From the NCBI GenBank assembly GCA_017528045.1, contig JAFXPG010000016.1, forward strand, positions 1 through 52,776: a stretch of 52,776 nucleotides of DNA, read 5' to 3'. The position numbers were made by a program, and so were the translations under genes. Shown here piece after piece: positions 24,108 to 32,563 of the stretch; the first letter of the stretch is position 1, and the number at the start of each line of letters is the position of its first letter. This stretch comes from Alphaproteobacteria bacterium. Its GTDB lineage: Bacteria; Pseudomonadota; Alphaproteobacteria; Rs-D84. Under the pieces are notes generated by a model, which saw only the letters and a list, made by a program, of their open reading frames with translations, was not told the DNA's origin and did no database searches.

Positions 24108-25373
24108 ATGTCAGAAATAGATACAACACAGGTTTATAAACAATTAAAAAAACAAAACGGGGAAGCTTTTGCACGCGTTATTCGTGATGCGGTATTGCTA
24201 GATGTGCCGAACATTGTTCATATTTTAGAATTTGCCGGCAACAACCCTAAGGAAGCACAAGAACTAGTACCAGTTATCCGCGAATTGTTTAAAACACCTA
24301 AATCAACAGAAAAATACCATACAACTAAAAATCCATTAGAATTGCTAGATGAAGCAGGTTATGACGCTTTCGTCGTAGAGACAGAAGAACAAAAAGATTC
24401 TATCAAAAAATATTTTCGTCCTGGTGAACAATTATGTACTTTCCAGGATCGAAAACGACACAAAGACTTTTATATTATTCATGCAATTAAACGCGGTGCA
24501 GATAAAATAAAACCATCAAAAACACCTAACCGCCAGGACGAATATGGAACATCGGTGATTTCTATTCAAATTGCAAAAACAGGTGGTTTTATATCAATAA
24601 AAAATCGTTACAATCATTCTGTAAACAATCCAGATGCAACTTTCTGGAACAATCCCGATGAAATTATCCATGGTTTGACAGAATCTTTACGAAAATTCTT
24701 TAAAGTTGATTTTCTGGCAACAGAAATACATCACCTATCTGACAATTTTATTATAGTTCAAGACCAACTGGTTCGTTTTAATTACGAATTTGCAGAAAGA
24801 TATATCGGTAAAGATTTCTACTGTTTTCAGGACAAAATCACACGTTTGGACACAGATTATCAAATAATTATGGATATTTTTATATTGGACACTCGCTATG
24901 GTGATGTTTATACCCCTGCATTTTATGATTTTGAGAGTTTTGTGTTTAGAAGATTTTTCGAAGGTAAAAAAATAAAAATTGAAAAAAATCCGAACAATAA
25001 AGATGAAAAAATAATATCCGTTAACGGAATAAAAGTAGCACATATACAAAATGGTATAATCACAGAATTGTATCTTCCTGGAATTAAAAAAGTTGATAAT
25101 AAATTTCTTGAATATAACACAACTTTGAAATCTTTATCTATGCCAGATTTAGAAGAGTGTGGCAATTATTTTTTATATCATAACACAACTATTGAAAAAT
25201 TGCATTTGCCCCGTATTAAATATGTTGGAAAGGGTTTTATGAATAGCCATAAAACACTAAAAAATAAATTTATGATATTATCTACAGAAAAACCGTACAT
25301 ATTTCGTTTTGTAATGAATAAATTAAAACAAAAAGTATTTAGTATGTCTAAAACTCCAGTTATACAATACTAA
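24108..25373 (+). CDS. Hypothetical protein with C-terminal leucine-rich-type repeats
   Basis: 421 residues. Residues 1-290 are an unknown globular region with a Tyr/Asn-rich core (SIKNRYNHSVNNPDATFWNNPDEIIHGL). From about 320 come three short repeats of the BspA/LRR_5 kind: ITELYLPGIKKVDNKFLEYN, LKSLSMPDLEECGNYFLYHN and IEKLHLPRIKYVGKGFMNSH. No signal peptide, so probably cytoplasmic. TATAAT at 24081-24086 and AGGAAAGGA precede the ATG. A role in protein-protein recognition is likely; no function assigned. Confidence 0.75.
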   Translation: MSEIDTTQVYKQLKKQNGEAFARVIRDAVLLDVPNIVHILEFAGNNPKEAQELVPVIRELFKTPKSTEKYHTTKNPLELLDEAGYDAFVVETEEQKDSIKKYFRPGEQLCTFQDRKRHKDFYIIHAIKRGADKIKPSKTPNRQDEYGTSVISIQIAKTGGFISIKNRYNHSVNNPDATFWNNPDEIIHGLTESLRKFFKVDFLATEIHHLSDNFIIVQDQLVRFNYEFAERYIGKDFYCFQDKITRLDTDYQIIMDIFILDTRYGDVYTPAFYDFESFVFRRFFEGKKIKIEKNPNNKDEKIISVNGIKVAHIQNGIITELYLPGIKKVDNKFLEYNTTLKSLSMPDLEECGNYFLYHNTTIEKLHLPRIKYVGKGFMNSHKTLKNKFMILSTEKPYIFRFVMNKLKQKVFSMSKTPVIQY

Positions 25374-25403
25374 TAAGCGTGAAAGCACCGGAAAACAAAT
25401 AAA

Positions 25404-25430
25404 AAACCGACCTGTGTGGTCGGTTTGAAT
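25404..25430 (+). terminator. Terminator after the LRR gene
   Basis: AAACCGACC/GGTCGGTTT hairpin followed by a T-rich tract. Confidence 0.6.
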
Positions 25431-25439
25431 TTTTGGCAG

Positions 25440-25520
25440 GGCCATCTGTGCAATTCACGAACTAATGAAATCAAAGATTTATTGCAGTGCGGAAAAGAAA
25501 TAAAAATATTCCTGGCAAAA
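25440..25520. repeat. Dispersed intergenic repeat, copy 3
   Basis: Starts CCATCTGTGCAATTCACGAA (one change from copy 1) and ends GCGGAAAAGAAATAAAAATATT (shared with copy 2). Confidence 0.5.
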
Positions 25521-25547
25521 TAAAAATACCGCCCAAACGGGCGGTTT
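25521..25547 (-). terminator. tyrS terminator
   Basis: Minus strand ACCGCCCGTTTGGGCGGT then a T-run. Confidence 0.75.
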
Positions 25548-25557
25548 AGATAACATA

Positions 25558-26757
25558 TCATTTTTTTACTATTTTGAAGAATGTTTTACGTCCTACGCGA
25601 ACAAACAATGTACTATTGGTTGGTATAATCTGATTTATATCAGCAACCTTTTCATCATTTATTGTGACGGCATTTTGTAAAACTAATCTTCGTAATTCAG
25701 TTTTTGATTCCGTTGGCATACCAATTTGCAACGCATTTATTACAGATAATTCTGGTTTGTCTGTTGTAAATTCTGGCGCGGTTTCGGGAAACACTTTATT
25801 TGAAAAAGTATTTTTGAAATGTTCCAACGCAGAATTTGCGGCATCGGCGCCATGGAATATTTCTACGATTTTATGTGCTGTAAATAATTTGGCATTCATT
25901 GGATTATTTTCAATGTCTAACGCATCTATTTCATCCAATGGAACACGAGTATTATTTATCAAGAAAATACGTATCATTTCGTCTGGTTGAGCCATTATTT
26001 GCCCAAACATAGTATTTGCATCCGTATTCAAAAATACACCTGTGCCACGTGATTTAGACATCAGTTCGCCGGTTATTGGGTTTTCCATCAAATTATTGCA
26101 CACAATGAACTTTTCTTTGTTTTTCAATTTTTTCAACAAAGTTCGTCCCATCAATGCATTAAATGTTTGGTCAACACCGCACAATTCAACATCGGCATCC
26201 AGTGCCACAGAATCAAACCCTTGGAAAATTGGGTACAGAAATTCATGCAGGTGAATTGGTCGGTTCTCTGCCATCCGTTTTTGAAACATATCTCGTTCTA
26301 GCATGTGTTGTACGGTGGTATTTGATGCCAGTTCTATCAAATCATGCATAGAAAGTTTATTCAACCAATCGCCATTGAAAACAATGTGTGCGGGATTATC
26401 TGCGTCATCGAAATTTATAAGTGGCGAAATCTGTCGAACCCAATCTTTTGAAAATTCGTGTACTTGTTCTGGTGTTAATCGTGCTCGTGCCGAATTTCTA
26501 TCACTGGGGTCACCAATACATGCGGTAAAATCACCGAACAGTACAAATACTTCATGTCCCAGTTTTCGAAATTCTTCCAACAACATAAAGTTCTTGGCAT
26601 GCGACAGGTGCAACGATGCATTGGTTGGGTCGGCACCTATGAAAAACCGAAGTTTTTCATTCAGCAACCGTTGCTTAAATTCTTCCCGTGATGGTAAAAT
26701 ATCAACAATTATCCCACGGTCCAATATTTCATCTATAATTTGTTCTTTGGTTTTCAT
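25558..26757 (-). CDS. tyrS: Tyrosyl-tRNA synthetase
   Basis: 399 residues. Class I catalytic core with the HIGH-equivalent SLHLSHAKN (about residues 48-56), Tyr-recognition region GVDQTFNALMGR, and KMSKS-equivalent LMSKSRGTG near 233. The C-terminal S4-type RNA-binding domain (TELRRLVLQNAVTINDEKV) is present. AAAGGA precedes the ATG. A long leader with a strong promoter and an intrinsic terminator that overlaps an alternative helix precedes it (26786-26973). Confidence 0.94.
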   Translation of the reverse strand: MKTKEQIIDEILDRGIIVDILPSREEFKQRLLNEKLRFFIGADPTNASLHLSHAKNFMLLEEFRKLGHEVFVLFGDFTACIGDPSDRNSARARLTPEQVHEFSKDWVRQISPLINFDDADNPAHIVFNGDWLNKLSMHDLIELASNTTVQHMLERDMFQKRMAENRPIHLHEFLYPIFQGFDSVALDADVELCGVDQTFNALMGRTLLKKLKNKEKFIVCNNLMENPITGELMSKSRGTGVFLNTDANTMFGQIMAQPDEMIRIFLINNTRVPLDEIDALDIENNPMNAKLFTAHKIVEIFHGADAANSALEHFKNTFSNKVFPETAPEFTTDKPELSVINALQIGMPTESKTELRRLVLQNAVTINDEKVADINQIIPTNSTLFVRVGRKTFFKIVKK

Positions 26758-26785
26758 TACTTAATCCTTTGTTTTTGTTATGAAT

Positions 26786-26854
26786 AAAAAAATTGGCTTT
26801 GGCAAAATCCCCTTATGGTGCCAAAGCCAATCAAACCCATAACACCATAAGGGG
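26786..26854 (-). promoter_or_regulatory. tyrS leader with attenuator-like structure
   Basis: Minus strand: terminator TTGGCTTTGGC...GCCAAAGCCAA plus seven T (26786-26830). The loop and edge of this hairpin (CACCATAAGGGG, 26809-26820) are perfectly complementary for 12 bases to CCCCTTATGGTG just upstream (26843-26854), so the two helices compete or form a pseudoknot. Not a T-box: no AGGGTGG element. Confidence 0.6.
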
Positions 26855-26945
26855 TTAATAGGCGTAATAAAAACCACATGCACAAAAATGTGCAGATTCA
26901 ATAATACTGTTAAGATTCAAACAATCTTTTGTCATCTCACGCTAT

Positions 26946-26973
26946 ATTATAGAAAAAACTCATAAAATGTCAA
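26946..26973 (-). promoter_or_regulatory. tyrS promoter
   Basis: Minus strand TTGACA (26968-26973), 16 bp, TATAAT (26946-26951), about 180 bases before the ATG. Confidence 0.75.
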
Positions 26974-26984
26974 GCGTGTCGGTA

Positions 26985-27240
26985 AAAAGTTCGTAAATTG
27001 GTAAAATAGTGGGGTTTTTTACTGTCCAGCTTACGAACTCGTGAAAGCATTAGAAAACAGCCCCTCTCGCCTCCTCGATACGCAATAATAAAAATCTATA
27101 AAAACTCGTATTTAAAAACTCCGTTTTTATGATTTTTCTAATTGTGTATTCTCGTATACGCCATGCGCTGCGCTCTGGCGCATCCCGGTTCAAATCCGGG
27201 GGTTGAACAAAAATAAAAAACACCCAAACGGGTGTTTTTG
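26985..27240. other. Intergenic region with tRNA-like fragment, no gene
   Basis: Contains the inverted repeat GTTCGTAA/TTACGAAC (about 26995-27048), an isolated T-arm-like hairpin CCCGGTTCAAATCCGGG (27185-27201, plus strand) without the rest of a tRNA, and the terminator ACACCCAAACGGGTGT (27221-27236). No coding frame is convincing. Confidence 0.5.
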
Positions 27241-27245
27241 ATTTT

Positions 27246-27320
27246 TGGCAGCCCCACTCGGATTTGAACCGGGATTCTCGCCTTGAAAGGGCGGTGTCCT
27301 AACCATTAGACGATGGGGCC
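27246..27320 (-). tRNA. tRNA-Glu (anticodon TTC)
   Basis: 75 nt with encoded CCA. Acceptor GGCCCCA/TGGGGCT, anticodon loop CTTTCAA, T-arm CCCGGTTCAAATCCGAG. Anticodon UUC. Confidence 0.92.
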
Positions 27321-27361
27321 AAGAACTCTTAAAACCGCCGTTTGTCGGCGGTAAAAATCTC

Positions 27362-27439
27362 TGGCGGGATGTAAGGGGCTCGAACCCTCGACCTTCTGCG
27401 TGACAGGCAGACGCTCTAAACCAGCTGAGCTAACACCCC
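27362..27439 (-). tRNA. tRNA-Asp (anticodon GTC)
   Basis: 78 nt with encoded CCA. Acceptor GGGGTGT/ACATCCC, anticodon loop CTGTCAC, T-loop GTTCGAG. Confidence 0.93.
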
Positions 27440-27526
27440 AGAGCAAGCAATATAATATACTGAACAAATATAAAATGCAAGTGTTTTTTTCATATAGTTT
27501 CTATTATTCACAATTTTATTCAAAAA

Positions 27527-27555
27527 TTGACAATGTTTATAAAGTTTTTTATAAT
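27527..27555 (+). promoter_or_regulatory. Promoter abutting the small lipoprotein ATG (leaderless)
   Basis: TTGACA (27527-27532), 17 bp, TATAAT (27550-27555), then only six bases to ATG 27562. Confidence 0.7.
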
Positions 27556-27561
27556 CTGCAC

Positions 27562-27669
27562 ATGAAAAAAATAATTTTATTTTTATGTTTAATCATGTTG
27601 GTTGGTTGCGGTGTCAAATCAGGATTACAACACGATCCTTCTTACCCTCGCAATTATCCGGTATATTAA
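27562..27669 (+). CDS. Very small lipoprotein (LptM/YifL-like)
   Basis: 35 residues: MKKIILFLCLIMLVGCGVKS then a short Pro/Tyr tail. The lipobox LVGC and the following G-x-K-x-G-L resemble the small LptM/YifL lipoproteins that assist LptD assembly; that link is inference from the motif. A consensus promoter predicts transcription starting on the A of the ATG. Downstream (27701-27763) a 21-bp repeat encodes DYEVPxS units in another frame, so the original protein may have been longer. Confidence 0.65.
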   Translation: MKKIILFLCLIMLVGCGVKSGLQHDPSYPRNYPVY

Positions 27670-27700
27670 ATATTGGTAAAAATTATTTTGCAGGTATGGT

Positions 27701-27763
27701 GACTATGAAGTGCCGCAAAGCGACTACGAAGTGCCGCGAAGCAACTGCGAAGTGCCGCCATCA
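27701..27763 (+). repeat. 21-bp tandem repeat, three units
   Basis: Units GACTATGAAGTGCCGCAAAGC-like at 27701, 27722 and 27743, encoding DYEVPQS, DYEVPRS, NCEVPPS in a frame +1 to the lipoprotein gene, with a stop at 27677-27679 cutting it off from a start. Confidence 0.6.
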
Positions 27764-27827
27764 CCGCGTAGGTATGAACATTTTATTCCAGTGATAAATA
27801 TTCATATCAAAATGTAAAATCTGTTTT

Positions 27828-27912
27828 GCGGGTATGGCGAAACTGGTAGACGCGCTGGATTTAGGTTCCAGTGGGGCAACCCATAAGAGTTCGATTCTCT
27901 TTACCCGCACCA
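27828..27912 (+). tRNA. tRNA-Leu (anticodon TAG)
   Basis: 85 nt with variable arm and CCA. Acceptor GCGGGTA/TACCCGC, anticodon loop TTTAGGT. Confidence 0.93.
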
Positions 27913-27993
27913 AATAATATAAATATAAAAAAAACTTGATTTTAAACAAAATATAACATACAATTCGCGAAGTAATTAAAAAAGGTTATAGAA

Positions 27994-28173
27994 ATGGCAT
28001 CTAAAAAAGGTAGCAAAGAAGTTATAAAACTGGAAAACAAAGAAACCGGTTTTTATTACACAACTACAAAAAACACAAAATCTGAAAACACTCAAGGTAA
28101 AATGAAAATGCGTAAATACGATCCAAAATTACGTAAACACGTTGTATTTACCGAAGCTAAAATGAGCCACTAA
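27994..28173 (+). CDS. rpmG: Ribosomal protein bL33
   Basis: 59 residues: MASKKGSKEVIKLENKETG...YTTTKNTKS...KMKMRKYDPKLRKHVVFTEAK, the bL33 pattern of the cysteine-free type. AAAGG upstream of the ATG; promoter TTGATT-17-TACAAT at about 27935-27963. Closed by the terminator at 28199. Confidence 0.95.
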   Translation: MASKKGSKEVIKLENKETGFYYTTTKNTKSENTQGKMKMRKYDPKLRKHVVFTEAKMSH

Positions 28174-28198
28174 GGTTTGGTTTTACGAAAGTTTTAAA

Positions 28199-28223
28199 AC
28201 ACCCGCAATTGCGGGTGTTTTTT
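28199..28223 (+). terminator. rpmG terminator
   Basis: ACACCCGCAATTGCGGGTGT followed by six T. Confidence 0.85.
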
Positions 28224-28230
28224 ATCATAT

Positions 28231-28256
28231 AAAAAACCGCCATTTCTGGCGGTTTT
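28231..28256 (-). terminator. parC terminator
   Basis: Minus strand ACCGCCAGAAATGGCGGT followed by T-run. Confidence 0.8.
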
Positions 28257-28257
28257 A

Positions 28258-30495
28258 TTATTTTCCAAATTTACCACTGCGTGGGAAACCAACTGGTATT
28301 GTGTGTCCTTGGGATGCACGTTTAGCAACCCATGGTGTTATATCATCTAATTTAGTTGTTCCACGACCAGTAGTCCAACCAAAACCATCAGCCATATTAA
28401 AGAACATAGCATCAATTGTATATGTACGTTCCGCATTATATTTCTGTAATATTACACCTTTGCCTCGTGACATTTCTGGAATTTGATCTGCACTGAATAT
28501 CAACAATTTATCATTTGACCCAGATAAAGCAACCGTATCACCATCAGCAGGAACGCATAATACAGCTGGATTTCTGTCATCTACATTCATAATCTGTTTT
28601 CCAGATTTTGTTTGTGCAACACAATTTTCACCTGATACTATGAATCCTGTTCCGTGTCTTGCAACAACTAAATATTTTGCAGATGTATCTAAAACAAAAG
28701 CTTTTACTATATTTTCTTCGGCACTGATATCCGCCATCATACGCACAGATTCACCAAAACCACGTGCAGATGGCAAATCATTAGCAGATAAAGTGAACAT
28801 TTTTCCACCACTTGCAAACAGATTTATTTTATCTGTTGTTTGTGCATGGAAAGCAAATTGCAATTCGTCACCTTCTTTGAATTTCATAACCAAATTATTC
28901 AAATCTAAATGACCTTTGGCTGCACGGATCCATCCCATTGTCGATAAAACAATTGTCACAGGTTCTTTTTCAATAAAATCATCTGCGTTAACAACTATTT
29001 CTTCACCAATCGGTGCCCACTGAGTTTTACGACGACCCAATGCTGTATTTTTTGCATATTGTTTTTTAATATCATCAAACCATGCATGTAATTGTGCATT
29101 TTGAATTTCTTCGCTGTCTAATAAAGCTTGTAATTTATCTTTTTCAGCACGTAATTCTTTATCTTCACGTTTTATTTCCATTTCTTCCAATTTACGCAAA
29201 GAACGCAAACGTGTATTTAAGATAGATTCAACTTGGACTTCTGTTAATTTAAATTCTTCCATTAAAACAGATTTTGGATCATCTTCATTACGGATAATTT
29301 CAATAACACGATCCAAATTCAAATAAACTATCAGCAAACCGCCCAATATTTCCAAACGTCTTTCTATATTACCCAAACGCCATTTTGTACGGCGCAATAA
29401 AACGTTCTTTTGATGTGCAATAAATTCACGTAAAACGTCCCCTATAGGCATTACACGTGGTGCACCTTTGGAATCAACAACATTAAAATTCATATTGAAT
29501 TTATATTCCAAATCAGTCATTGCAAACAAATGTGCCATCATTTTATCTGTTGGAATATTTCTGTTTTTTGGGGTAATAACTATACGAACATCAGTTGTAG
29601 ATTCATCAACAATATCTTCAACCAAAGGTAATTTTTTAGCATCAATTAAATCAGCAATTTGTTCAACCAATTTAGATTTAATAATGCCATATGGTATTTC
29701 TGTAATAACAACCTGCTCTGCACCACGTTCTAATTTTTCTACTTCCCATTTTGCACGAATACGGAACGCACCACGGCCAGTATCATAAATTTTACAAATT
29801 GTTGCAAAATCATCAATTAATACACCACCTGTTGGAAAATCTGGTCCAACTAATTTTTTCATTATTTGTTCAGTAGTTGCTTCCGGCTTATCTACAACCA
29901 AATTTAATGCATCCATTATTTCAGAAACATTGTGTGTTGGAATATTTGTTGCCATACCCACAGCAATTCCCATACCACCATTAGCCAATAAATTTGGAAA
30001 AGCCCCCGGCATCACAGTTGGTTCAACAGTTGTACCATCAAAATTAGGCATCATATCGACACTGTCTTCGTCTAACCCTTCCATAATCAGCATTGCAGCC
30101 TGTGTCATTTTTGATTCAGTATAACGATATGCAGCTTGAGGATCACCGTCAATGTTACCAAAATTACCCTGTCCATCAATCAATGGATATCTTACAGAAA
30201 AGTCTTGAGCCAAACGAACCATTGCATCATATACAGATGAATCTCCATGTGGGTGATAATGTCCTAACACATCACCAACAACAGTCGCACATTTTCTGAA
30301 TGCTGCAGACGGGGACAATTTTTGACGCAACATAGAATACAAAATACGACGATGTACAGGCTTTAAACCATCCCTTACATCAGGTAATGCACGTGCCACA
30401 ATTGTACTGACCGCATAAGACAAATAACGTTCAGACAAAGCATCTGATAATTGTTGTCCAGATATATTTTCTACTGTATTTTCGACTTTTCTCAT
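28258..30495 (-). CDS. parC: DNA topoisomerase IV subunit A
   Basis: 745 residues. Breakage-reunion subunit that decatenates daughter chromosomes with ParE. N-terminal [38 protein letters not shown] is the GyrA/ParC signature; catalytic Tyr125 in AAYRYTES. The C-terminal beta-pinwheel is shorter than in GyrA and lacks a GyrA-box (QRRGGKG), which favours ParC. The quinolone-region sequence around residue 85 reads [10 protein letters not shown], the sensitive Ser type. Monocistronic. Confidence 0.93.
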   Translation of the reverse strand: MRKVENTVENISGQQLSDALSERYLSYAVSTIVARALPDVRDGLKPVHRRILYSMLRQKLSPSAAFRKCATVVGDVLGHYHPHGDSSVYDAMVRLAQDFSVRYPLIDGQGNFGNIDGDPQAAYRYTESKMTQAAMLIMEGLDEDSVDMMPNFDGTTVEPTVMPGAFPNLLANGGMGIAVGMATNIPTHNVSEIMDALNLVVDKPEATTEQIMKKLVGPDFPTGGVLIDDFATICKIYDTGRGAFRIRAKWEVEKLERGAEQVVITEIPYGIIKSKLVEQIADLIDAKKLPLVEDIVDESTTDVRIVITPKNRNIPTDKMMAHLFAMTDLEYKFNMNFNVVDSKGAPRVMPIGDVLREFIAHQKNVLLRRTKWRLGNIERRLEILGGLLIVYLNLDRVIEIIRNEDDPKSVLMEEFKLTEVQVESILNTRLRSLRKLEEMEIKREDKELRAEKDKLQALLDSEEIQNAQLHAWFDDIKKQYAKNTALGRRKTQWAPIGEEIVVNADDFIEKEPVTIVLSTMGWIRAAKGHLDLNNLVMKFKEGDELQFAFHAQTTDKINLFASGGKMFTLSANDLPSARGFGESVRMMADISAEENIVKAFVLDTSAKYLVVARHGTGFIVSGENCVAQTKSGKQIMNVDDRNPAVLCVPADGDTVALSGSNDKLLIFSADQIPEMSRGKGVILQKYNAERTYTIDAMFFNMADGFGWTTGRGTTKLDDITPWVAKRASQGHTIPVGFPRSGKFGK

Positions 30496-30552
30496 ATTTT
30501 CTTTCCATTTTTATCACGCAAAGAATAGACCATTTTCAAAAATAAAACAAGA

Positions 30553-30579
30553 AAAAAACCGCCCTTTTGGACGGTTTTA
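30553..30579 (-). terminator. rpsU terminator
   Basis: Minus strand AAAACCGTCC/GGGCGGTTTT-type hairpin followed by T-run. Confidence 0.7.
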
Positions 30580-30594
30580 TAAAATTCTTTGTAA

Positions 30595-30801
30595 TTAGAA
30601 TCCAAAGACCATACGTTGTTTTGATTGACGTTTCTTTTCGTTACGAACCGCTTCTTCTTTCAAACGTTTACGTTTTGTTGTTGGTTTTTCATAACGTTGA
30701 CGTTCTTTCATTTCACGATAAAGGCCTTCTTTTTGTGATTTACGTTTAGCAACACGCAATGCTTGTTCTACGTTGTTATCACGGACCAAAACTTTAACCA
30801 T
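30595..30801 (-). CDS. rpsU: Ribosomal protein bS21
   Basis: 68 residues: [26 protein letters not shown]...[25 protein letters not shown], complete bS21. Strong ribosome site AAAGGGGGTGA. Confidence 0.96.
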   Translation of the reverse strand: MVKVLVRDNNVEQALRVAKRKSQKEGLYREMKERQRYEKPTTKRKRLKEEAVRNEKKRQSKQRMVFGF

Positions 30802-30890
30802 TATGTATTCACCCCCTTTGGCGAATTTGTATTTGTTTGTTAATATCGAAACCGATTTTATATTATAAAAATTGAAAAAACAAGAAAAAA

Positions 30891-31441
30891 TTAATCTTTA
30901 TTAAATAATTCATTAACCACAGATTCATATTCATCAACTATTTTACAATCTGGCATTTGTTTTTTAAAGGCTTTCAATAAACTGGTATGATACCATTTTT
31001 GATCTTTATATCCACGTTTAAAATGCTTCCAAACATCATCACCAATCTCTTTTTTTGCATGTAAACAACAATTCAGATTATCCAATTTATCAGCACAAGC
31101 TATTAACAAACACCCTTTATCATTACAACATTCAATTCGATTTATCGTATGTTGTTTTCTTTGTTCCCAAGACCAATTTTTATCTGGTTCTGATTCTTGG
31201 ACAACAATATTTTTAATCTTTTCACCAAAACAATTTTCAATATCTTCCGCACTGGTTGGTGTGTCTTCTATGGTATCATGTAACACAGCCGCACAAACAA
31301 TATCTTCATCATCGGTATATCTGCATACTATATTCATAACAGATACAGGATGCACAATATAAGGTTCGCCAGTTGTCTTTCTACGTTGATTTTTATGAGC
31401 ATTAGTCGCAAATTTATTGCTTTATCTATTTTATCAGACAT
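30891..31441 (-). pseudogene. HD-domain (p)ppGpp hydrolase-like gene with -1 frameshift
   Basis: The reading frame with HPVSVMNIV, HDTIEDT (HD metal site) and CADKLDNLN is that of Mesh1/SpoT-type HD hydrolases. Its expected N-terminus is split: ATG at 31441 (AAGGTG upstream) gives MSDKIDKAIN, then a -1 shift is needed to read TNAHKNQRRKTTGEPYIVHP. The joint lies at AAATTTG (31409-31415, minus strand), phased A-AAT-TTG, a canonical slippery heptamer. Without a shift the first frame ends after about 35 residues. An ATG at 31355 would give a 154-residue product missing the first His helix. Probably a recent pseudogene; programmed shifting is the alternative. Confidence 0.7.
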
Positions 31442-31525
31442 AACCAGCACCTTTGGTTTTATTTCATAAATTAAGTATGCTAATTACACTTTATGATAAA
31501 ACAAAAACAGTTTTAAAACAAGAAA

Positions 31526-31548
31526 AAACCGTCTAAAAAAGACGGTTT
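31526..31548 (-). terminator. Intrinsic hairpin downstream of the tRNA-Ala repeats
   Basis: AAACCGTC/GACGGTTT hairpin with A and T flanks. Confidence 0.55.
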
Positions 31549-31554
31549 CTTTTA

Positions 31555-31768
31555 TTCTGGTGGAGCTGATCAGGTGTGAGCTGACGAGACGGTGATGGTT
31601 GCGGGGGCTGGGGTCTCTTTTGATCAACAAAAAAAACACCGGCATGAAACCGGTGTTCATATTCTGGTGGAGCTGATCAGGCTCGAACTGACGAGACGGT
31701 GATGGTTGCGGGGGCTGGGGTCTCTTTTGATCAACAAAAAAAACACCGGCATGAAACCGGTGTTCATA
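31555..31768 (-). repeat. Two tandem 107-bp repeats derived from the tRNA-Ala 3' end
   Basis: Units 31555-31661 and 31662-31768 each hold (minus strand) a terminator ACACCGGTTTCATGCCGGTGT plus T-run, a 40-bp unique part, and the last about 30 nt of the tRNA including CCA. They continue in register with the real tRNA at 31769. The outer unit differs from the inner one only by four changes in the T-loop region (GCTCACA for GTTCGAG). Confidence 0.9.
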
Positions 31769-31771
31769 TTC

Positions 31772-31847
31772 TGGTGGAGCTGATCAGGCTCGAACTGACG
31801 ACCCCCTGCTTGCAAAGCAGGTGCTCTACCAACTGAGCTACAACCCC
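31772..31847 (-). tRNA. tRNA-Ala (anticodon TGC)
   Basis: 76 nt with CCA. Acceptor GGGGTTG/CAGCTCC, anticodon loop TTTGCAA, T-loop GTTCGAG. Confidence 0.93.
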
Positions 31848-31938
31848 AGAACTTTGCGACTTTCTTTTGAAAGCCCACACATTCTATACATTTATTTAAC
31901 AAATGTCAAATAGAAAAATAAAATCTTTTATAAAAAAA

Positions 31939-31966
31939 TTGACAATTTGATTTTTTTGTATATACT
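31939..31966 (+). promoter_or_regulatory. Promoter of the ACP-like operon
   Basis: TTGACA (31939-31944), 16 bp, TATACT (31961-31966). Confidence 0.65.
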
Positions 31967-31988
31967 AACAAACATAAAAAGGGAAAAA

Positions 31989-32552
31989 ATGAAAAACGAA
32001 CACAAAAGAATATATCAGATGTGCATCTATTTAAAACATAAAGCAAAAAAGTTTTACAAAAGCATATCTGTAAATGGTAAAAAAGAAAATATTAATGCAC
32101 AACAAGAACCTGTTGTACGTATAGAAACAGCTGATAACATAAAATTAACAGATGCTTTCCATGAATATATTTTCAATACAGTGGCAGATGTTATTGTTTC
32201 AGAAGAAAAAACATTAACTGTAAAACGCGAAAATATTTCCAAAGCAAACGCTATTTATACATATTTAGACATATATCCTTCGACAATGTTTTTTATATTA
32301 AAAAAACTTGAAAACATAACATTATTAAAATTAACAGAAGACGTATACGTAACTGATGCGATATTACCATATTTCTTCCGTGATGAAAAAGGAGATATTG
32401 TTTACAACAACATTACTGTTGGTGAACTTTGCAATTTCGTAGAAAGAAAATTATTACAAGCAAATCAAAATGAATTGTTGAAAAAAACAAGCAATATTGC
32501 TATGAAACACCAAATAACTATCAATTCCAATTTAGAAAAACAAAAACAATAA
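31989..32552 (+). CDS. Degenerate acyl-carrier-like protein A
   Basis: 187 residues from the ATG at 31989 (AAAGGGA upstream). After a basic N-terminal extension, residues about 55-150 thread onto an acyl carrier protein: YLDIYPSTMFFILKKLE lines up with the ACP helix II pattern DLGLDSLDLVELVMALE, and NITVGELCNFVERKL with the ACP helix IV 'TVGDLVDYI'. The phosphopantetheine serine position is Pro97, so it cannot carry the cofactor there. First of four such genes. Function unknown. The ACP assignment rests on pattern alignment by eye. Confidence 0.6.
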   Translation: MKNEHKRIYQMCIYLKHKAKKFYKSISVNGKKENINAQQEPVVRIETADNIKLTDAFHEYIFNTVADVIVSEEKTLTVKRENISKANAIYTYLDIYPSTMFFILKKLENITLLKLTEDVYVTDAILPYFFRDEKGDIVYNNITVGELCNFVERKLLQANQNELLKKTSNIAMKHQITINSNLEKQKQ

Positions 32553-32563
32553 AGGATCAAAAA

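Noticed and set aside
26786..26854. T-box riboswitch upstream of tyrS
   Set aside because: No AGGGTGG-type T-box or specifier-loop architecture, and T-boxes are not expected in this lineage.
27185..27201. Possible additional tRNA on the plus strand
   Set aside because: Only a T-arm-like hairpin CCCGGTTCAAATCCGGG is present; no acceptor, D-arm or anticodon arm can be assembled around it.
27585..27794. 69-codon plus-strand frame with KCRKATTKCREATAKCR repeats
   Set aside because: The Cys/Lys repeats are the alternative reading of the 21-bp DYEVPxS repeat; no start signal. Kept only as a repeat.
31555..31768. CRISPR array
   Set aside because: Only two 107-bp units with no variable spacers; the repeats are tRNA-derived. 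No CRISPR-like array or cas gene was seen anywhere in the window.
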